The translations under genes were made by a program, and so were the position numbers. Of a stretch of DNA of 64,000 nucleotides, positions 28,769-38,300 are shown one piece after another. Each line of letters starts with the position of its first letter. Within the stretch, counting starts at the first letter, position 1. Source of the stretch: Roseivivax sediminis (GTDB lineage: Bacteria > Pseudomonadota > Alphaproteobacteria > Rhodobacterales > Rhodobacteraceae); NCBI RefSeq assembly GCF_900112685.1, contig NZ_FOMS01000002.1:124001-188000 (forward strand). The letters are read 5' to 3'. Under the pieces are notes generated by a model. The model was not told where the DNA came from. It did not search any database and was given only the letters and a program-made list of their open reading frames with translations.

Positions 28769-29824
28769 TCAGTCTTGCGAGAACGCGTTTTGCCACACCT
28801 CCTTGAAGAGCAGGCGCTTGTGCCGGTCCAATGCGACCAGGAGCTTCGGAGACAGCTCGATCGCACGCAACTGAGATGCCCCAGTCCCGTCGGGGACAGC
28901 CCCCTTCTCGAGCAGCGCGTCCAGATCGATATGAAGGTTCGCGCGGCGGAGCGTGTCCTGTGTGCCCGTTGACACCAGAAAGTCGACCAGCTGGGTGGCC
29001 ATCATGTAATTCCTGGCCCCGCGCGGCACGACCGCGCCCCGTGCCAGGATGAGGGTATAGTCCGACGGAGCCACGATGCCGAGGTCGGGATTCTCCTCGG
29101 CCAGGTCGAACGCGTACGATCCCAGGATGTTGTACGCGATGAGGTAGTCTCCGTTCAGAACCCCGGCCATGATCTCGGCCGAGCAGCACGTCGCCACCGC
29201 GCCCGTCCGGCCGAACGCCTCCAGGAGCCCTCCGAAGGTCGTCGCTTCGAGCGAATCGGCGTAGGCAAAGAGGAAGCCGAGGCCGGAGGCCTCGATGTCG
29301 TAGGTGGCGATGCGCCCGGCATATCTGTCCGGTGCGTTGCGCAGGATATCCAGAAGGTCGAAGCGCGAGCGCGGCACCTCTTCGGGCGGCACGAGGTCGC
29401 GATTGTAGACGATGACCGCCGGCTCGCGCGTGATGCCCCACAGCTCGTCGCGCCACGACAGCCTGGGCGGCAGCCTTGCCGTGGCCTCCGACACGTGCGA
29501 GGCGGCGCAGGCCCGGTTGACGAACTCGACGAGCTGATGAACCGCGGAGCTGATGACAAGATCGGCGCCGGGCGTCCCGGCCTCGCACTCGGTGACGCTT
29601 CGGCGATAAAGGTTATTGGATAGCCATTGTTCGTAGAGGATCGCGGTGCCCGGCCGGGTGTCGAGGAACCGCTCGAGCACCGGTCGCAGCACGTCGAGAT
29701 CCGTTGTGCTGCGCACGCGCAATTCCTGCGCGGCTGTCGTGGCGCCGATCCTTTCGGTCAGTTCCTGCGCGCCGGCACAAGTGCCCGCGACGACAGTGAG
29801 CGCCAGGATCACCCGCCGGATCAT
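28769..29824 (-). CDS. Extracellular solute-binding protein encoded with a TctE/TctD-type sensor pair
   Basis: 351 residues. Signal peptide MIRRVILALTVVAGTCAGA is followed by a two-lobe binding protein of the iron/molybdate ABC type (VRSTTDLDVLRPVLERFLD; LVISSAVHQLVEFVN; YNRDLVPPEEVPRSRFDL). No permease or ATPase gene is adjacent. ATG 29824 overlaps the kinase stop as ATGA, so it is translated with the sensor; ATG 29839 is an alternative. I infer that it senses or presents a ligand to the kinase rather than feeding an ABC transporter. Confidence 0.82.
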   Translation of the reverse strand: MIRRVILALTVVAGTCAGAQELTERIGATTAAQELRVRSTTDLDVLRPVLERFLDTRPGTAILYEQWLSNNLYRRSVTECEAGTPGADLVISSAVHQLVEFVNRACAASHVSEATARLPPRLSWRDELWGITREPAVIVYNRDLVPPEEVPRSRFDLLDILRNAPDRYAGRIATYDIEASGLGFLFAYADSLEATTFGGLLEAFGRTGAVATCCSAEIMAGVLNGDYLIAYNILGSYAFDLAEENPDLGIVAPSDYTLILARGAVVPRGARNYMMATQLVDFLVSTGTQDTLRRANLHIDLDALLEKGAVPDGTGASQLRAIELSPKLLVALDRHKRLLFKEVWQNAFSQD

Positions 29825-31197
29825 GATGCGGCCGCGCACGGCAGAACGATGGAGATTTCGAAGCCGCCCCTGTCGCAGAACGGGACGAGCCGGCCGCCAT
29901 GGTTAACAGCGACCGCGTGCGCGATGGCGAGCCCGAGGCCCCCGGCGCCGGCGGACGCGCCGTTGGAGAACCGGGTGTCCATGCGCGCGAGAATCGTCGC
30001 GTCCGGTCCATTGCCCGCATCCCGGACCCAGAGATGCGCCTCGCCGTTCGCCCGGGAAACGCCGAACGCGATCGGCGGGACGCCGTGCCGGATGCTATTG
30101 CCGAGGAGGTTCTTCCCGGCTTCGGTGACGGACAGCCTGTCCGCGCTGACCCAGAGCTCTGTGTCGGGAATGTCGAGCGACACCGAATGGCCGTTCATCG
30201 CGATCTCGAGTTCGCTCGCCTCGTAGATCTCCAGCGCGATGTCGCGCAGGTCGAGCAATTCCCTGCGCGCGGAATCACCCCGGTGGATCACGAGGCCCTG
30301 GCTCAGAAGCTGATCCAGCAGACGGCTGAGGGCCACCGTGCGGTTGCGCGCCCGGTCAAGCAGGGCGCGTTGCTGGCCCGGGTCCTTCTCTTCGGTGACC
30401 GCGTCGAGTTGCACGCGGATCGCGGCGAGGGGTGTGCGCAACTGGTGCGCCGTATCCGCGATGAGGTCCCGGTTGGCGTCGAGCTGACGCTGGAGCCGCG
30501 CGATGAAACTGTTCAGGGCGTCACGCAGCGCGGCGACTTCGCGCGGGGCGGGTTCGGACATGGGGCTGAGGTCGGTCGGCGTGCGGCGGGCCAGCGCATC
30601 GCCGATCCGGGCGAGCGGGCGCAGCGCCGACAGGACCGCGAGCCAGGCGAACACCGCGATCACCACGCCGGCCGCACCGAGCACGACCACTGCGTTCTGC
30701 GCGATGTCGAAGGCAAGGTCCCGGCGCGCATGCAGCGTGTGGCCGATGATGACTTCGACCGGGCCGGTATAGCCGCGCTCGGCGAACCGGCGGGTGACAG
30801 AGACGTAGCGCGCGGGCTCTCCGCCGAAAGTGGCGCCGTAGAAGACGGGCGTGCCGGTGTTTTCCGGTCTCGGCGTGACGTCGCTGCCGGTCAGGGTGTC
30901 GCCGTCGCGGCCGACGACCCGGTAATCGATTCGGTCCCGCGGGGCGAGGGCGAGGAGTTCGAACGCGGAGACCGGCATGTCGACGATGGGGGCGCCGTCG
31001 CGGATGGTGATCGATTCCGCGATATCGCTCGCAGCGCCGACCAGAAGGCGGTCGAACGCTTCCCGGGCGGCGTGGCGGCCATAGGCGAGCGCGGCGATCA
31101 GCACGAGGATGCCACCGACGGCCACCACCGATCCGATGGCGAGCGCAATGCGCGCCTGCAGCGAGAGGGTCGTGCGCGGGGCGGTCTCCTCACTCAC
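29821..31197 (-). CDS. Sensor histidine kinase, TctE-like
   Basis: 458 residues. TM helix about 18-40, periplasmic sensor domain 41-165, TM about 168-190, HAMP about 190-240, HisKA with His251 in DTAHQLRTPLAAIR, and HATPase with N363/N367, D393 and GAGGLGLAI (417-425). This is the TctE architecture of the OmpR-linked kinases that control tricarboxylate uptake. Its start overlaps the response regulator stop by eight bases. The tct transporter genes lie divergently just beyond the regulator, so citrate-type sensing is the likely role. Confidence 0.9.
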   Translation of the reverse strand: MSEETAPRTTLSLQARIALAIGSVVAVGGILVLIAALAYGRHAAREAFDRLLVGAASDIAESITIRDGAPIVDMPVSAFELLALAPRDRIDYRVVGRDGDTLTGSDVTPRPENTGTPVFYGATFGGEPARYVSVTRRFAERGYTGPVEVIIGHTLHARRDLAFDIAQNAVVVLGAAGVVIAVFAWLAVLSALRPLARIGDALARRTPTDLSPMSEPAPREVAALRDALNSFIARLQRQLDANRDLIADTAHQLRTPLAAIRVQLDAVTEEKDPGQQRALLDRARNRTVALSRLLDQLLSQGLVIHRGDSARRELLDLRDIALEIYEASELEIAMNGHSVSLDIPDTELWVSADRLSVTEAGKNLLGNSIRHGVPPIAFGVSRANGEAHLWVRDAGNGPDATILARMDTRFSNGASAGAGGLGLAIAHAVAVNHGGRLVPFCDRGGFEISIVLPCAAAS

Positions 31198-31867
31198 GGT
31201 CGCTGCTCTCGAGCGAATATCCGAGATTCCGGTGCGTGAGGATCTTCACCTCCGATCCTCCGAGCTTCTTTCGGATGCGGGCCACGTAAAGCTCTATCGC
31301 GTTCAGCCCGACATCGGCGTCATCGAAGGTGAACAGACCCTCGAACAGTTTTTCCTTCGAGATGATGCGCCCGGTATTGTGCAAGAGGATGTTGAGCAGG
31401 GTGAGTTCCCGGCGCGTCATGGGAACCAGTTCTCCGCGCAGACGCACGGTCTGGGCGGAGGGATCGAGGGTGATGTCGCCCACCACGATATCGGGGGCCG
31501 CGTGATCGCTTCCCCGCCGGGTCAGCGCCCGCACGCGCGCGCCGAGCTCGCGCAGGTCGAAAGGTTTCACCAGGTAGTCGTCGGCGCCCTCGTCGAGCGA
31601 TCCGACCCGCGTCTCGACCGAGAAATTCGCCGACAGCATGAGCACCGGTGTTGCGTCCTTGCGCTGCCGCATGGTGCGCAGGAGGTCGCGCCCGTCACCG
31701 TCCGCAAGCTGGATATCGAGGATGACGAGGTCGAAGTCCTGCACGATCAGGCAGGTCTCTGCCTCGGCTGTCGTGTCGACCACGTCGCAGGCAAAGCCTT
31801 CCCGCGCGAGATAGGCCGCAACCGTCGCGGCCACATCTTCAGCGTCTTCCACCAAAAGCACGCGCAT
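31190..31867 (-). CDS. OmpR-family response regulator, TctD-like
   Basis: 225 residues. Receiver domain with E7/D8, phospho-acceptor Asp51 in LVILDIQLADGDG, Ser79 and Lys101. A winged-helix trans_reg_C domain (about 130-220) includes TRRELTLLNILLHNTGR and LNAIELYVARIRKKLG. TctD activates tctCBA in Salmonella. Here the gene is divergent from tctC across 145 bases containing an 11-bp-spaced direct repeat, the binding pattern of this regulator class. A possible own promoter is TTTTCA-N17-TATGCT on the minus strand (31917-31889). Confidence 0.92.
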   Translation of the reverse strand: MRVLLVEDAEDVAATVAAYLAREGFACDVVDTTAEAETCLIVQDFDLVILDIQLADGDGRDLLRTMRQRKDATPVLMLSANFSVETRVGSLDEGADDYLVKPFDLRELGARVRALTRRGSDHAAPDIVVGDITLDPSAQTVRLRGELVPMTRRELTLLNILLHNTGRIISKEKLFEGLFTFDDADVGLNAIELYVARIRKKLGGSEVKILTHRNLGYSLESSDRE

Positions 31868-31930
31868 GCCGTCCCTCCCCGGATCCGAAGCATAGGTGTC
31901 GGGGCGGGTGGTGAAAAGAAGGGCGTCGCG

Positions 31931-31964
31931 ATGACAGCTTGATGACAGGCTTGCAGGCTAGGTT
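31931..31964 (+). promoter_or_regulatory. PHO-box-like direct repeat with a -10-like hexamer upstream of tctC
   Basis: TGACAG at 31932-31937 and again at 31943-31948 are spaced by 11 bp; the minus strand reads CTGTCATCAAGCTGTCAT, close to the PhoB box. TAGGTT at 31959-31964 lies ten bases beyond, where an activator-dependent -10 would sit. OmpR/PhoB-family regulators bind such tandem repeats, so the adjacent TctD-like protein is the first candidate and PhoB the second. Confidence 0.5.
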
Positions 31965-32012
31965 CCGGCAGCGCCCGGGGTCATGCCCCGGCGTCCAGTG
32001 GAGGAGACTGAC

Positions 32013-33005
32013 ATGATCAAGACGACCCTTGCCGGCGGCGCCATCGCGGCCGCCCTTGCCGTGACCGCGCCGTTCGCGGCATCCGCACAGGAATTCACCC
32101 CTGACCAGCCCGAGTGCATCGCCCCCGCCGCGGCCGGCGGCGGCTGGGACTTCACCTGCCGTCAAGTTGCACGCATCATGCGCGAGACCGATCTCATCGA
32201 CGGGTCGATGCGCGTGCAGAACCTTTCGGGCGGTGGCGGCGGCGTCGCCTATGCCGAGGTGGTCAACAAGCGCAACGACGAGAACGACCTGATCGTGGCG
32301 GCGTCGACCGCGACGGCGACGCGTCTTGCCCAGGGCGCCTATCCGGGCAACACGATGGACCAGGTGCGCTGGCTCGGCACCATCGGCGCCGATTACGGCG
32401 TCATCGGCGTGCGCCCCGATTCCGAGATCGAGGACCTGCCGGGCCTGATGAGTGCGCTGGAAGAGGACCCGCGGTCGATCTCCATCGGTGGCGGCTCGGC
32501 CTCGGGCGGCTGGGATCACCTCAAGGTGCTGATCGCCGCGCAGGAGGCGGGGATCGAGGATCTGCGTGCCATCAAGTACGTCGCCTTCGCAGGTGGCGGC
32601 GAGGCGATCAGCCAGCTTCTGGCCGGATCGCTTCAGGCCTATTCGGGCGATCTGTCCGAAGCGATGGGCTTCGTCGAATCCGGTGACCTGCGCGTGCTCG
32701 CGGTACTCGCTCCGGAACGGCTCGAAGGCGACTTCTCGGAATTCCCGACCGCCGCCGAGCAGGGTCTCGACGTCGTTGGCGCCAACTGGCGCGGCTTCTA
32801 CGGGCCGGGCGAGATGAGTGACGAGGCCTATGACTGGTGGGTCGGCCAGCTCGACACGATGTATGCGAGCGAAGAGTGGAAGGCCGTCATGGAGCAGAAC
32901 GGCCTCGCCGATCTCGACCTGCATGGCGACGAGTTCAACGAGTTCGTCGCGGAATCCGTCAGCGACATCGAAGAGATCTCGCGCGAGATCGGCCTCGTCC
33001 AGTAA
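32013..33005 (+). CDS. tctC: Tripartite tricarboxylate transporter substrate-binding protein
   Basis: 330 residues. Signal peptide MIKTTLAGGAIAAALAVTAPFAASA, then the TTT (Bug) fold with ECIAPAAAGGGWDFTCR, whose Gly-rich loop contacts the carboxylate, and STATATRLAQGAYPGN. It binds citrate or a related di/tricarboxylate in the periplasm and delivers it to TctAB. ATG 32013 follows GGAGGAGACTG. Upstream is the PHO-like box; downstream a stable hairpin separates it from tctB. Confidence 0.93.
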   Translation: MIKTTLAGGAIAAALAVTAPFAASAQEFTPDQPECIAPAAAGGGWDFTCRQVARIMRETDLIDGSMRVQNLSGGGGGVAYAEVVNKRNDENDLIVAASTATATRLAQGAYPGNTMDQVRWLGTIGADYGVIGVRPDSEIEDLPGLMSALEEDPRSISIGGGSASGGWDHLKVLIAAQEAGIEDLRAIKYVAFAGGGEAISQLLAGSLQAYSGDLSEAMGFVESGDLRVLAVLAPERLEGDFSEFPTAAEQGLDVVGANWRGFYGPGEMSDEAYDWWVGQLDTMYASEEWKAVMEQNGLADLDLHGDEFNEFVAESVSDIEEISREIGLVQ

Positions 33006-33028
33006 CGGGAACAGCGGTCCGGCCGCAC

Positions 33029-33056
33029 CCCCGCCTGCGGATCGTCGCAGGCGGGG
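33029..33056 (+). other. 11-bp stem-loop between tctC and tctB
   Basis: CCCCGCCTGCG (33029-33039) pairs perfectly with CGCAGGCGGGG (33046-33056) around GATCGT, with no T-run. Such hairpins after binding-protein genes often protect the upstream mRNA and give high binding-protein to permease ratios; that role is inferred here. Confidence 0.6.
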
Positions 33057-33104
33057 CTCGTGCCGAATGCACCCTTCCCACAACCTGCATGCGGGAGACA
33101 TACC

Positions 33105-33539
33105 ATGATGAGTGATCGCGTTCTCGGCGGCGTCGGCCTCGCCCTCGCCGTGTTCTACGCCTGGGCGGCGACGATCATCCCCGAACCCTTCTCGTCCGAT
33201 GCGATCGGGCCGGACGGGTTTCCGATGATCATCGCGCTCGTCCTCGGCCTCTCGTCCGTCTACTTCGTCCTGAAGCCCGACCCGGAGCCGCAATGGCCGT
33301 CGCTCAACCGTCTGGCGGAGATCGGTTTCGCGCTGCTCGTCATGTTCGGCTACGCACAAGTGCTGCCCGTGCTCGGCTTCGTCTTCGCCACGATCATCAT
33401 CACGGCGTACCTGACCTGGCGCCTGGGCGCGCGGCCTTTGACGGCGATTCTCAACGGTGTCGGCACGTCGGTCGGCCTCTTCGTCCTGTTCGAGCTCATC
33501 TTCGGTCTGTCGCTTGCCGACGGTCCGCTCGGCTTCTGA
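33105..33539 (+). CDS. tctB: Tripartite tricarboxylate transporter small membrane subunit
   Basis: 144 residues with four hydrophobic helices (about 8-24, 38-56, 73-88 and 92-135 in two segments), the TctB (DUF1468) pattern. It is poorly conserved across families but the position between tctC and tctA is diagnostic. ATG 33105 follows GGGAGAC; a second ATG at 33108 is in frame. tctA starts 11 bases after its stop. Confidence 0.9.
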   Translation: MMSDRVLGGVGLALAVFYAWAATIIPEPFSSDAIGPDGFPMIIALVLGLSSVYFVLKPDPEPQWPSLNRLAEIGFALLVMFGYAQVLPVLGFVFATIIITAYLTWRLGARPLTAILNGVGTSVGLFVLFELIFGLSLADGPLGF

Positions 33540-33550
33540 AGGGATACCTC

Positions 33551-35092
33551 ATGGACACGTTCGCTTCCCTCTATGAAGGTTTCGCCGTCGCGCTGACGTG
33601 GCAGAACCTTCTGCTCGCGCTTCTGGGCTGCTTTCTCGGCACCATGATGGGGGCCCTGCCCGGCCTCGGCCCTGCCAACGGCGTCGCGATCCTCATCCCG
33701 CTGGCGTTCACCTTCGGCCTCAGCGCCATCGCCGCGCTGATCCTGCTGACATCGGTCTATTACGGGGCGATGTATGGCGGGCGGATCTCTTCGATCCTGC
33801 TGAACATTCCCGGCGACGAACCGGCGATGATGACCTGCCTTGACGGCTATCCCATGGCACAGGCCGGCCGCGCTGGCGAAGCGCTCGCTCTGTCCGGTGT
33901 CGCCTCCTTCGTGGGCGCGTTCTTCGCGACCTGGGGTCTTGTCTTCCTCGCCCCGCTGCTGGTGCAGATCGCGCTGCTGTTCGGGCCGGGCGAATACTTC
34001 GTGCTCTATACGCTCGCCTTCGCGACGCTCGGGGGGATCGCCGCCACCAACCAGGCGAAATCGGCATTCGCCGCCGCGCTCGGCATCGGCATCGCGATGA
34101 TCGGGGTGGACACGCAGACCGGCGTGCAGCGCTTCACCTTCGGGGAGGTGCACCTCTACGACGGTATCGATTTCCTGATCGCGATCGTCGGCCTCTTCGC
34201 GCTGTCCGAAGTCTTTGTGTTCCTCGAACATCGCGGCAGCCGCGAGCAGGGCAAGGACGAGGCCAAGATGAAGATCGGGCGGGTCACGCCCTCCCTGAGC
34301 GTGCTGCGCTACTGTACGCCCGCGATGATCCGTTCGACGGTCCTGGGCTTCATCTCGGGCGTTCTGCCCGGGGCGGGGGCCTCGCTCGGCTCGTTCCTCG
34401 CCTACTCGGTGGAAAAGCAGGTCTCCGACCCGCGGTCCGAGACCTTCGGCAAGGGAGATCCGCGCGGCGTCGCGGCACCCGAGGCGGGCAACAACGCGGC
34501 CTCCGGCGGCGCGCTGGTGCCGATGCTGGCGCTCGGGGTGCCGGGTTCGGGGACGACGGCTGTGCTTCTCGCCGTGCTTCTGACGCTCAACATCCAGCCG
34601 GGGCCGCTCCTGTTCCAGAACAATCCCGACGTCGTCTGGGGCCTGATCGCGGCGCTCTTCATCGGCAACTTCATGCTGCTGGCGCTGAACATCCCGATGG
34701 TGGGGCTGTTTACCCGGGTGCTGCTGGTGCCGACGCATATCCTGATGCCGATCGTCGCCATGATCGCCTTCATCGGGATCTACTCGATCACCGGCTCGAC
34801 CTTCGAGCTGACGATGATGGTGCTCTTCGGAGCGCTGGGCTGGATCCTGCGAAAGCTCGACGTGCCGCTCGTGCCGATCATCCTTGGCATCCTTCTCGGC
34901 AACGAGATGGAGGTGAACCTGCGGCGCGCGATGACGATCTCGAACGGGGAATGGACGACGCTGTTCGACAGCTGGCTTGCCATCATCCTCTGGACCATCG
35001 CCATCGTCGGCTTCGTGCTGCCTATCTTCCTTGGCAAGCGCGTGAAGAGGAAGATGAAGGAGGCCGAGGAAGAAGGCCCCCTCAGCGACTGA
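33551..35092 (+). CDS. tctA: Tripartite tricarboxylate transporter large membrane subunit
   Basis: 513 residues with about 11-12 hydrophobic helices. TctA signatures are GALPGLGPANGVAILIP near residue 35, YGGRISSILLNIPG near 75 and ALGVPGSGTTAV near 328. It forms the sodium- or proton-coupled permease for tricarboxylates. The C-terminal tail is cytosolic and charged (GKRVKRKMKEAEEE). Last gene of tctCBA; a GC-rich hairpin follows. Confidence 0.95.
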   Translation: MDTFASLYEGFAVALTWQNLLLALLGCFLGTMMGALPGLGPANGVAILIPLAFTFGLSAIAALILLTSVYYGAMYGGRISSILLNIPGDEPAMMTCLDGYPMAQAGRAGEALALSGVASFVGAFFATWGLVFLAPLLVQIALLFGPGEYFVLYTLAFATLGGIAATNQAKSAFAAALGIGIAMIGVDTQTGVQRFTFGEVHLYDGIDFLIAIVGLFALSEVFVFLEHRGSREQGKDEAKMKIGRVTPSLSVLRYCTPAMIRSTVLGFISGVLPGAGASLGSFLAYSVEKQVSDPRSETFGKGDPRGVAAPEAGNNAASGGALVPMLALGVPGSGTTAVLLAVLLTLNIQPGPLLFQNNPDVVWGLIAALFIGNFMLLALNIPMVGLFTRVLLVPTHILMPIVAMIAFIGIYSITGSTFELTMMVLFGALGWILRKLDVPLVPIILGILLGNEMEVNLRRAMTISNGEWTTLFDSWLAIILWTIAIVGFVLPIFLGKRVKRKMKEAEEEGPLSD

Positions 35093-35098
35093 AGACTT

Positions 35099-35126
35099 GC
35101 CCGGCCCCTTTCGCAGGGGGCCGGGC
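35099..35126 (+). terminator. GC-rich hairpin after tctA
   Basis: GCCCGGCCCC (35099-35108) pairs perfectly with GGGGCCGGGC (35117-35126) around an eight-base loop, starting seven bases after the tctA stop. No T-run, so its strength as an intrinsic terminator is uncertain. The rest of the spacer to ileS (35127-35362) is GC-rich with no gene; a second imperfect hairpin near 35327-35362 may serve ileS. Confidence 0.55.
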
Positions 35127-35362
35127 GCCCGTCCGGGCCGGGGCGCCTGTCTGCTCCGGCCCCAGGGCGGCACCAGGATGGCAATGAGCGTTGCCGACTT
35201 GGTGGCAAGGGCGTTCGCGGCCGGCGGTCCGGCTACCTCCGGTGCGGGAGGTGGCTCCGGCGGGTTCCGCGCCGGTCCCCCCTTGGATCTAGGGGGCGGA
35301 CGAGATCCCGTTGCCGGTGCGTGCCGGGCCGGCCGCCTTGCGGCGCGGCGGCCCGGCCTGCC

Positions 35363-38300
35363 TCAGCCCAAGGCCGCGTCGCAGCGGCCGCAGACACCGG
35401 GGTGGGCGTGCGTGCCCACGTCCGGCAGGATCTTCCAGCAGCGCTGGCACTTCTCTCCCTCGGCGGTCTCGAACACCACGGCGATGCCCTCGACCTCCGG
35501 CAGGCGGTAGGCTTCGGCCGGCGCGGGATCATCCGTCAGCCGCACGCCCGAGGTGATGCAGATGTCGTCGAAGGCCACGCTCTTCAGCGCGGCCAATGTC
35601 TCGGCGCTGTCCACGTGCACGATCGGCGCGGCTTCCAGCGAGGCGCCGATGACCTTCTCGGTCCGCTTGACCTCGAGCGCCGCGGTCACCACGCGCCTTG
35701 CGCGCCGCACCTCGGCCCATTTCGCCGCGAGCGCGTCGTCGCGCCAGCCCTCGGGCGTCTGCGGCATGTCCTGCAGGTGCACCGAGGACGCGTCCCCGGG
35801 GAACCGCTCCAGCCACACCTCTTCCATGGTGAACACCAGGATCGGGGCGAGCCACGTGGTCAGCCGGTGGAACAGCAGGTCCATCACCGTGCGCGCCGCG
35901 CGCCGCCGGTCGGTGTCGCCGTCGCAGTAGAGCGCGTCCTTGCGGATGTCGAAGTAGTACGCCGACAGATCCCCGGTGCAGAAGTCGAAGAGCGCCCGGA
36001 ACGTGCCCTGGAAGTCGAAGGCCCGGTAGCCCTCGCGCACCCGCGTGTCGAGCTCCGCCATCCGGTGCAGCACCCAGCGTTCGAGCTCCGGCATGTCCTC
36101 GGGGGCGACGCGGTCCTCCTCGCGGAAATGCGCCAGCGCGCCGAGCAGGAACCGCATCGTGTTGCGCAGCCGGCGGTAACTGTCGGCGGTGCCTTTGAGG
36201 ATCTCCGGCCCGATGCGCTGGTCGGAGGTGTAATCCGCCTGCGCCACCCAGAGCCGCAGGATGTCGGCGCCGTACTGCTTGACCACATCCTCGGGACCGA
36301 CCGTGTTCCCGAGCGACTTGGACATCTTGTTGCCCTTCTCGTCGAGCGTGAAGCCGTGCGTGACCACGTTGCGGTAGGGCGCGCGGCCCATCGTGCCGCA
36401 GGCCTGAAGCATCGAGGAATGGAACCAGCCGCGGTGCTGGTCGGTGCCCTCCATGTAGACGTCGGCGATGCCGTCCTTCGTGCCGTCCTCGCGGTCGCGC
36501 AGCACGAAGGCGTGGGTGGAGCCGGAATCGAACCACACATCGAGGATGTCGAAGACCTGGTCCCATTCGGCCGGGTTGTAGTCGCTGCCGAGGAACCGCT
36601 CCTTCGCGCCGTCCTTGTACCAGGCGTCGGCGCCCTCTTCCTCGAACGCCTCCAGGATGCGGGCGTTCACCGCCGGATCGCGCAACAGGTAGTCGGGATC
36701 GGTCGGCTTGCCCCCGGCCTTCGTGAAGCAGGTCAGCGGCACGCCCCAGGCGCGCTGGCGCGACAGCACCCAGTCGGGGCGCGCCTCCATCATCGAATGC
36801 AGCCGGTTGCGGCCCGACCTCGGCGTCCATTTCACCTGATCGATGCAGGTCAGGGCGCGCTGCCGGATGGTCTTGCCGTTCTCGTCCTGCCCGTCGCCGA
36901 CGGGCCGGTCGATGGCGGCGAACCATTGCGGCGTGTTGCGGAAGATGACCGGCGCCTTGGACCGCCAGGAATGCGGGTAGGAGTGCTTGATCTTGCCCCG
37001 CGCGAGCAGCCCGCCGACCTCGGTGAGCTTTTCGATGACCGCCTTGTTGGCGTCGCCTTCCCAATCGCCCTTCTTGGCCTTGGCCGCGAGGATGCGCTTG
37101 CCCCCGAAGAACGGCAGATCCTCCCGGAAGGAGCCGTCGTCCATCACGTTGTAGGTGATGACCTGAGCCAGCATGCCGAGTTCGCGGTAGAGCTCGTATT
37201 CCTCCATCCCGTGCGAGGGCGCGCAATGGACGAAGCCGGTGCCTTCCTCGTCGGTGACGAAGTCGGCGGCGCGGAAGTCGCGCGGATCGTCCCATTCGCC
37301 GTTCGCGCCCGCGGCCCCGGCGAGCGGGTGCGCCAGCGTCATGCCGGAAAGCTGCGCCGGCGTGACGTCGCGTACGCGGCGCCACTGGTCGTCCGACAGG
37401 CGCGCCTTGGCAAAGGTCTGGGCGGCCAGCTTGTCGGCGAGGATGTAGCGCCCGCCGACCTCCGCCCAGCATTCCTCTGGCGTGTCCGTGACCTCGTAGA
37501 GCCCGTAGGAGAAATCCTCCCCGAACACGACGGCCTTGTTGGACGGGATGGTCCAGGGCGTCGTCGTCCAGATCACCACCTTGGCGCCGAGGAAGGCCTC
37601 GCGCGCCTCGGCCTTCGCCGCGGCGATGCCCTCGCGCTCGTCGTCCGACATCTCCTCGTCCGAGACGTCCGCCTCGGGCAGGGAGAAATCGGTGACCGGG
37701 AAGGTCACCCAGATCGTGAAGCTCTCCTTGTCGTGGTATTCGACCTCCGCCTCGGCCAGCGCGGTCTTCTCGACCGGCGACCACATCACGGGCTTGGAGC
37801 CCTGGTAGAGCGTGCCGGTCATCAGGAACTTCTGGAATTCCTCGGCGATGATCCGCTCCGCCCGGAAATCCATCGTCAGGTACGGCCGGTCCCAGCAGCC
37901 GGTGATGCCGAGGCGCTTGAACTCCGAGCGCTGCACGTCGATCCAGGAATCCGCGAACTTGCGGCATTCCTGGCGGAAATCGACGACGTCGACGGCGTCC
38001 TTGTCCATGCCCTTGGCGCGGTACTGCTCCTCGATCTTCCATTCGATCGGCAGTCCGTGGCAGTCCCAGCCGGGGATGTAGCGGCTGTCATGCCCCATCA
38101 TCTGGTGGCTGCGCACGATGATGTCCTTGATCGTCTTGTTCAGCGCGTGACCGATATGCAGGTGCCCGTTCGCGTAGGGCGGGCCATCATGCAGCGTGAA
38201 GGGCGGGCGGTCCCCGGCGGTCTCGCGCAGGCGGTCGTAGATGCCGATCTCCTCCCAGCGCTGGAGCCAGCCGGGCTCTCGCTTGGGCAGGCCCGCGCGC

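Noticed and set aside
35178-35510. Plus-strand small protein starting MAMSVADLVARAF after tctA
   Set aside because: It runs into the antisense of ileS, has no domain and becomes Pro/Arg-rich low complexity.
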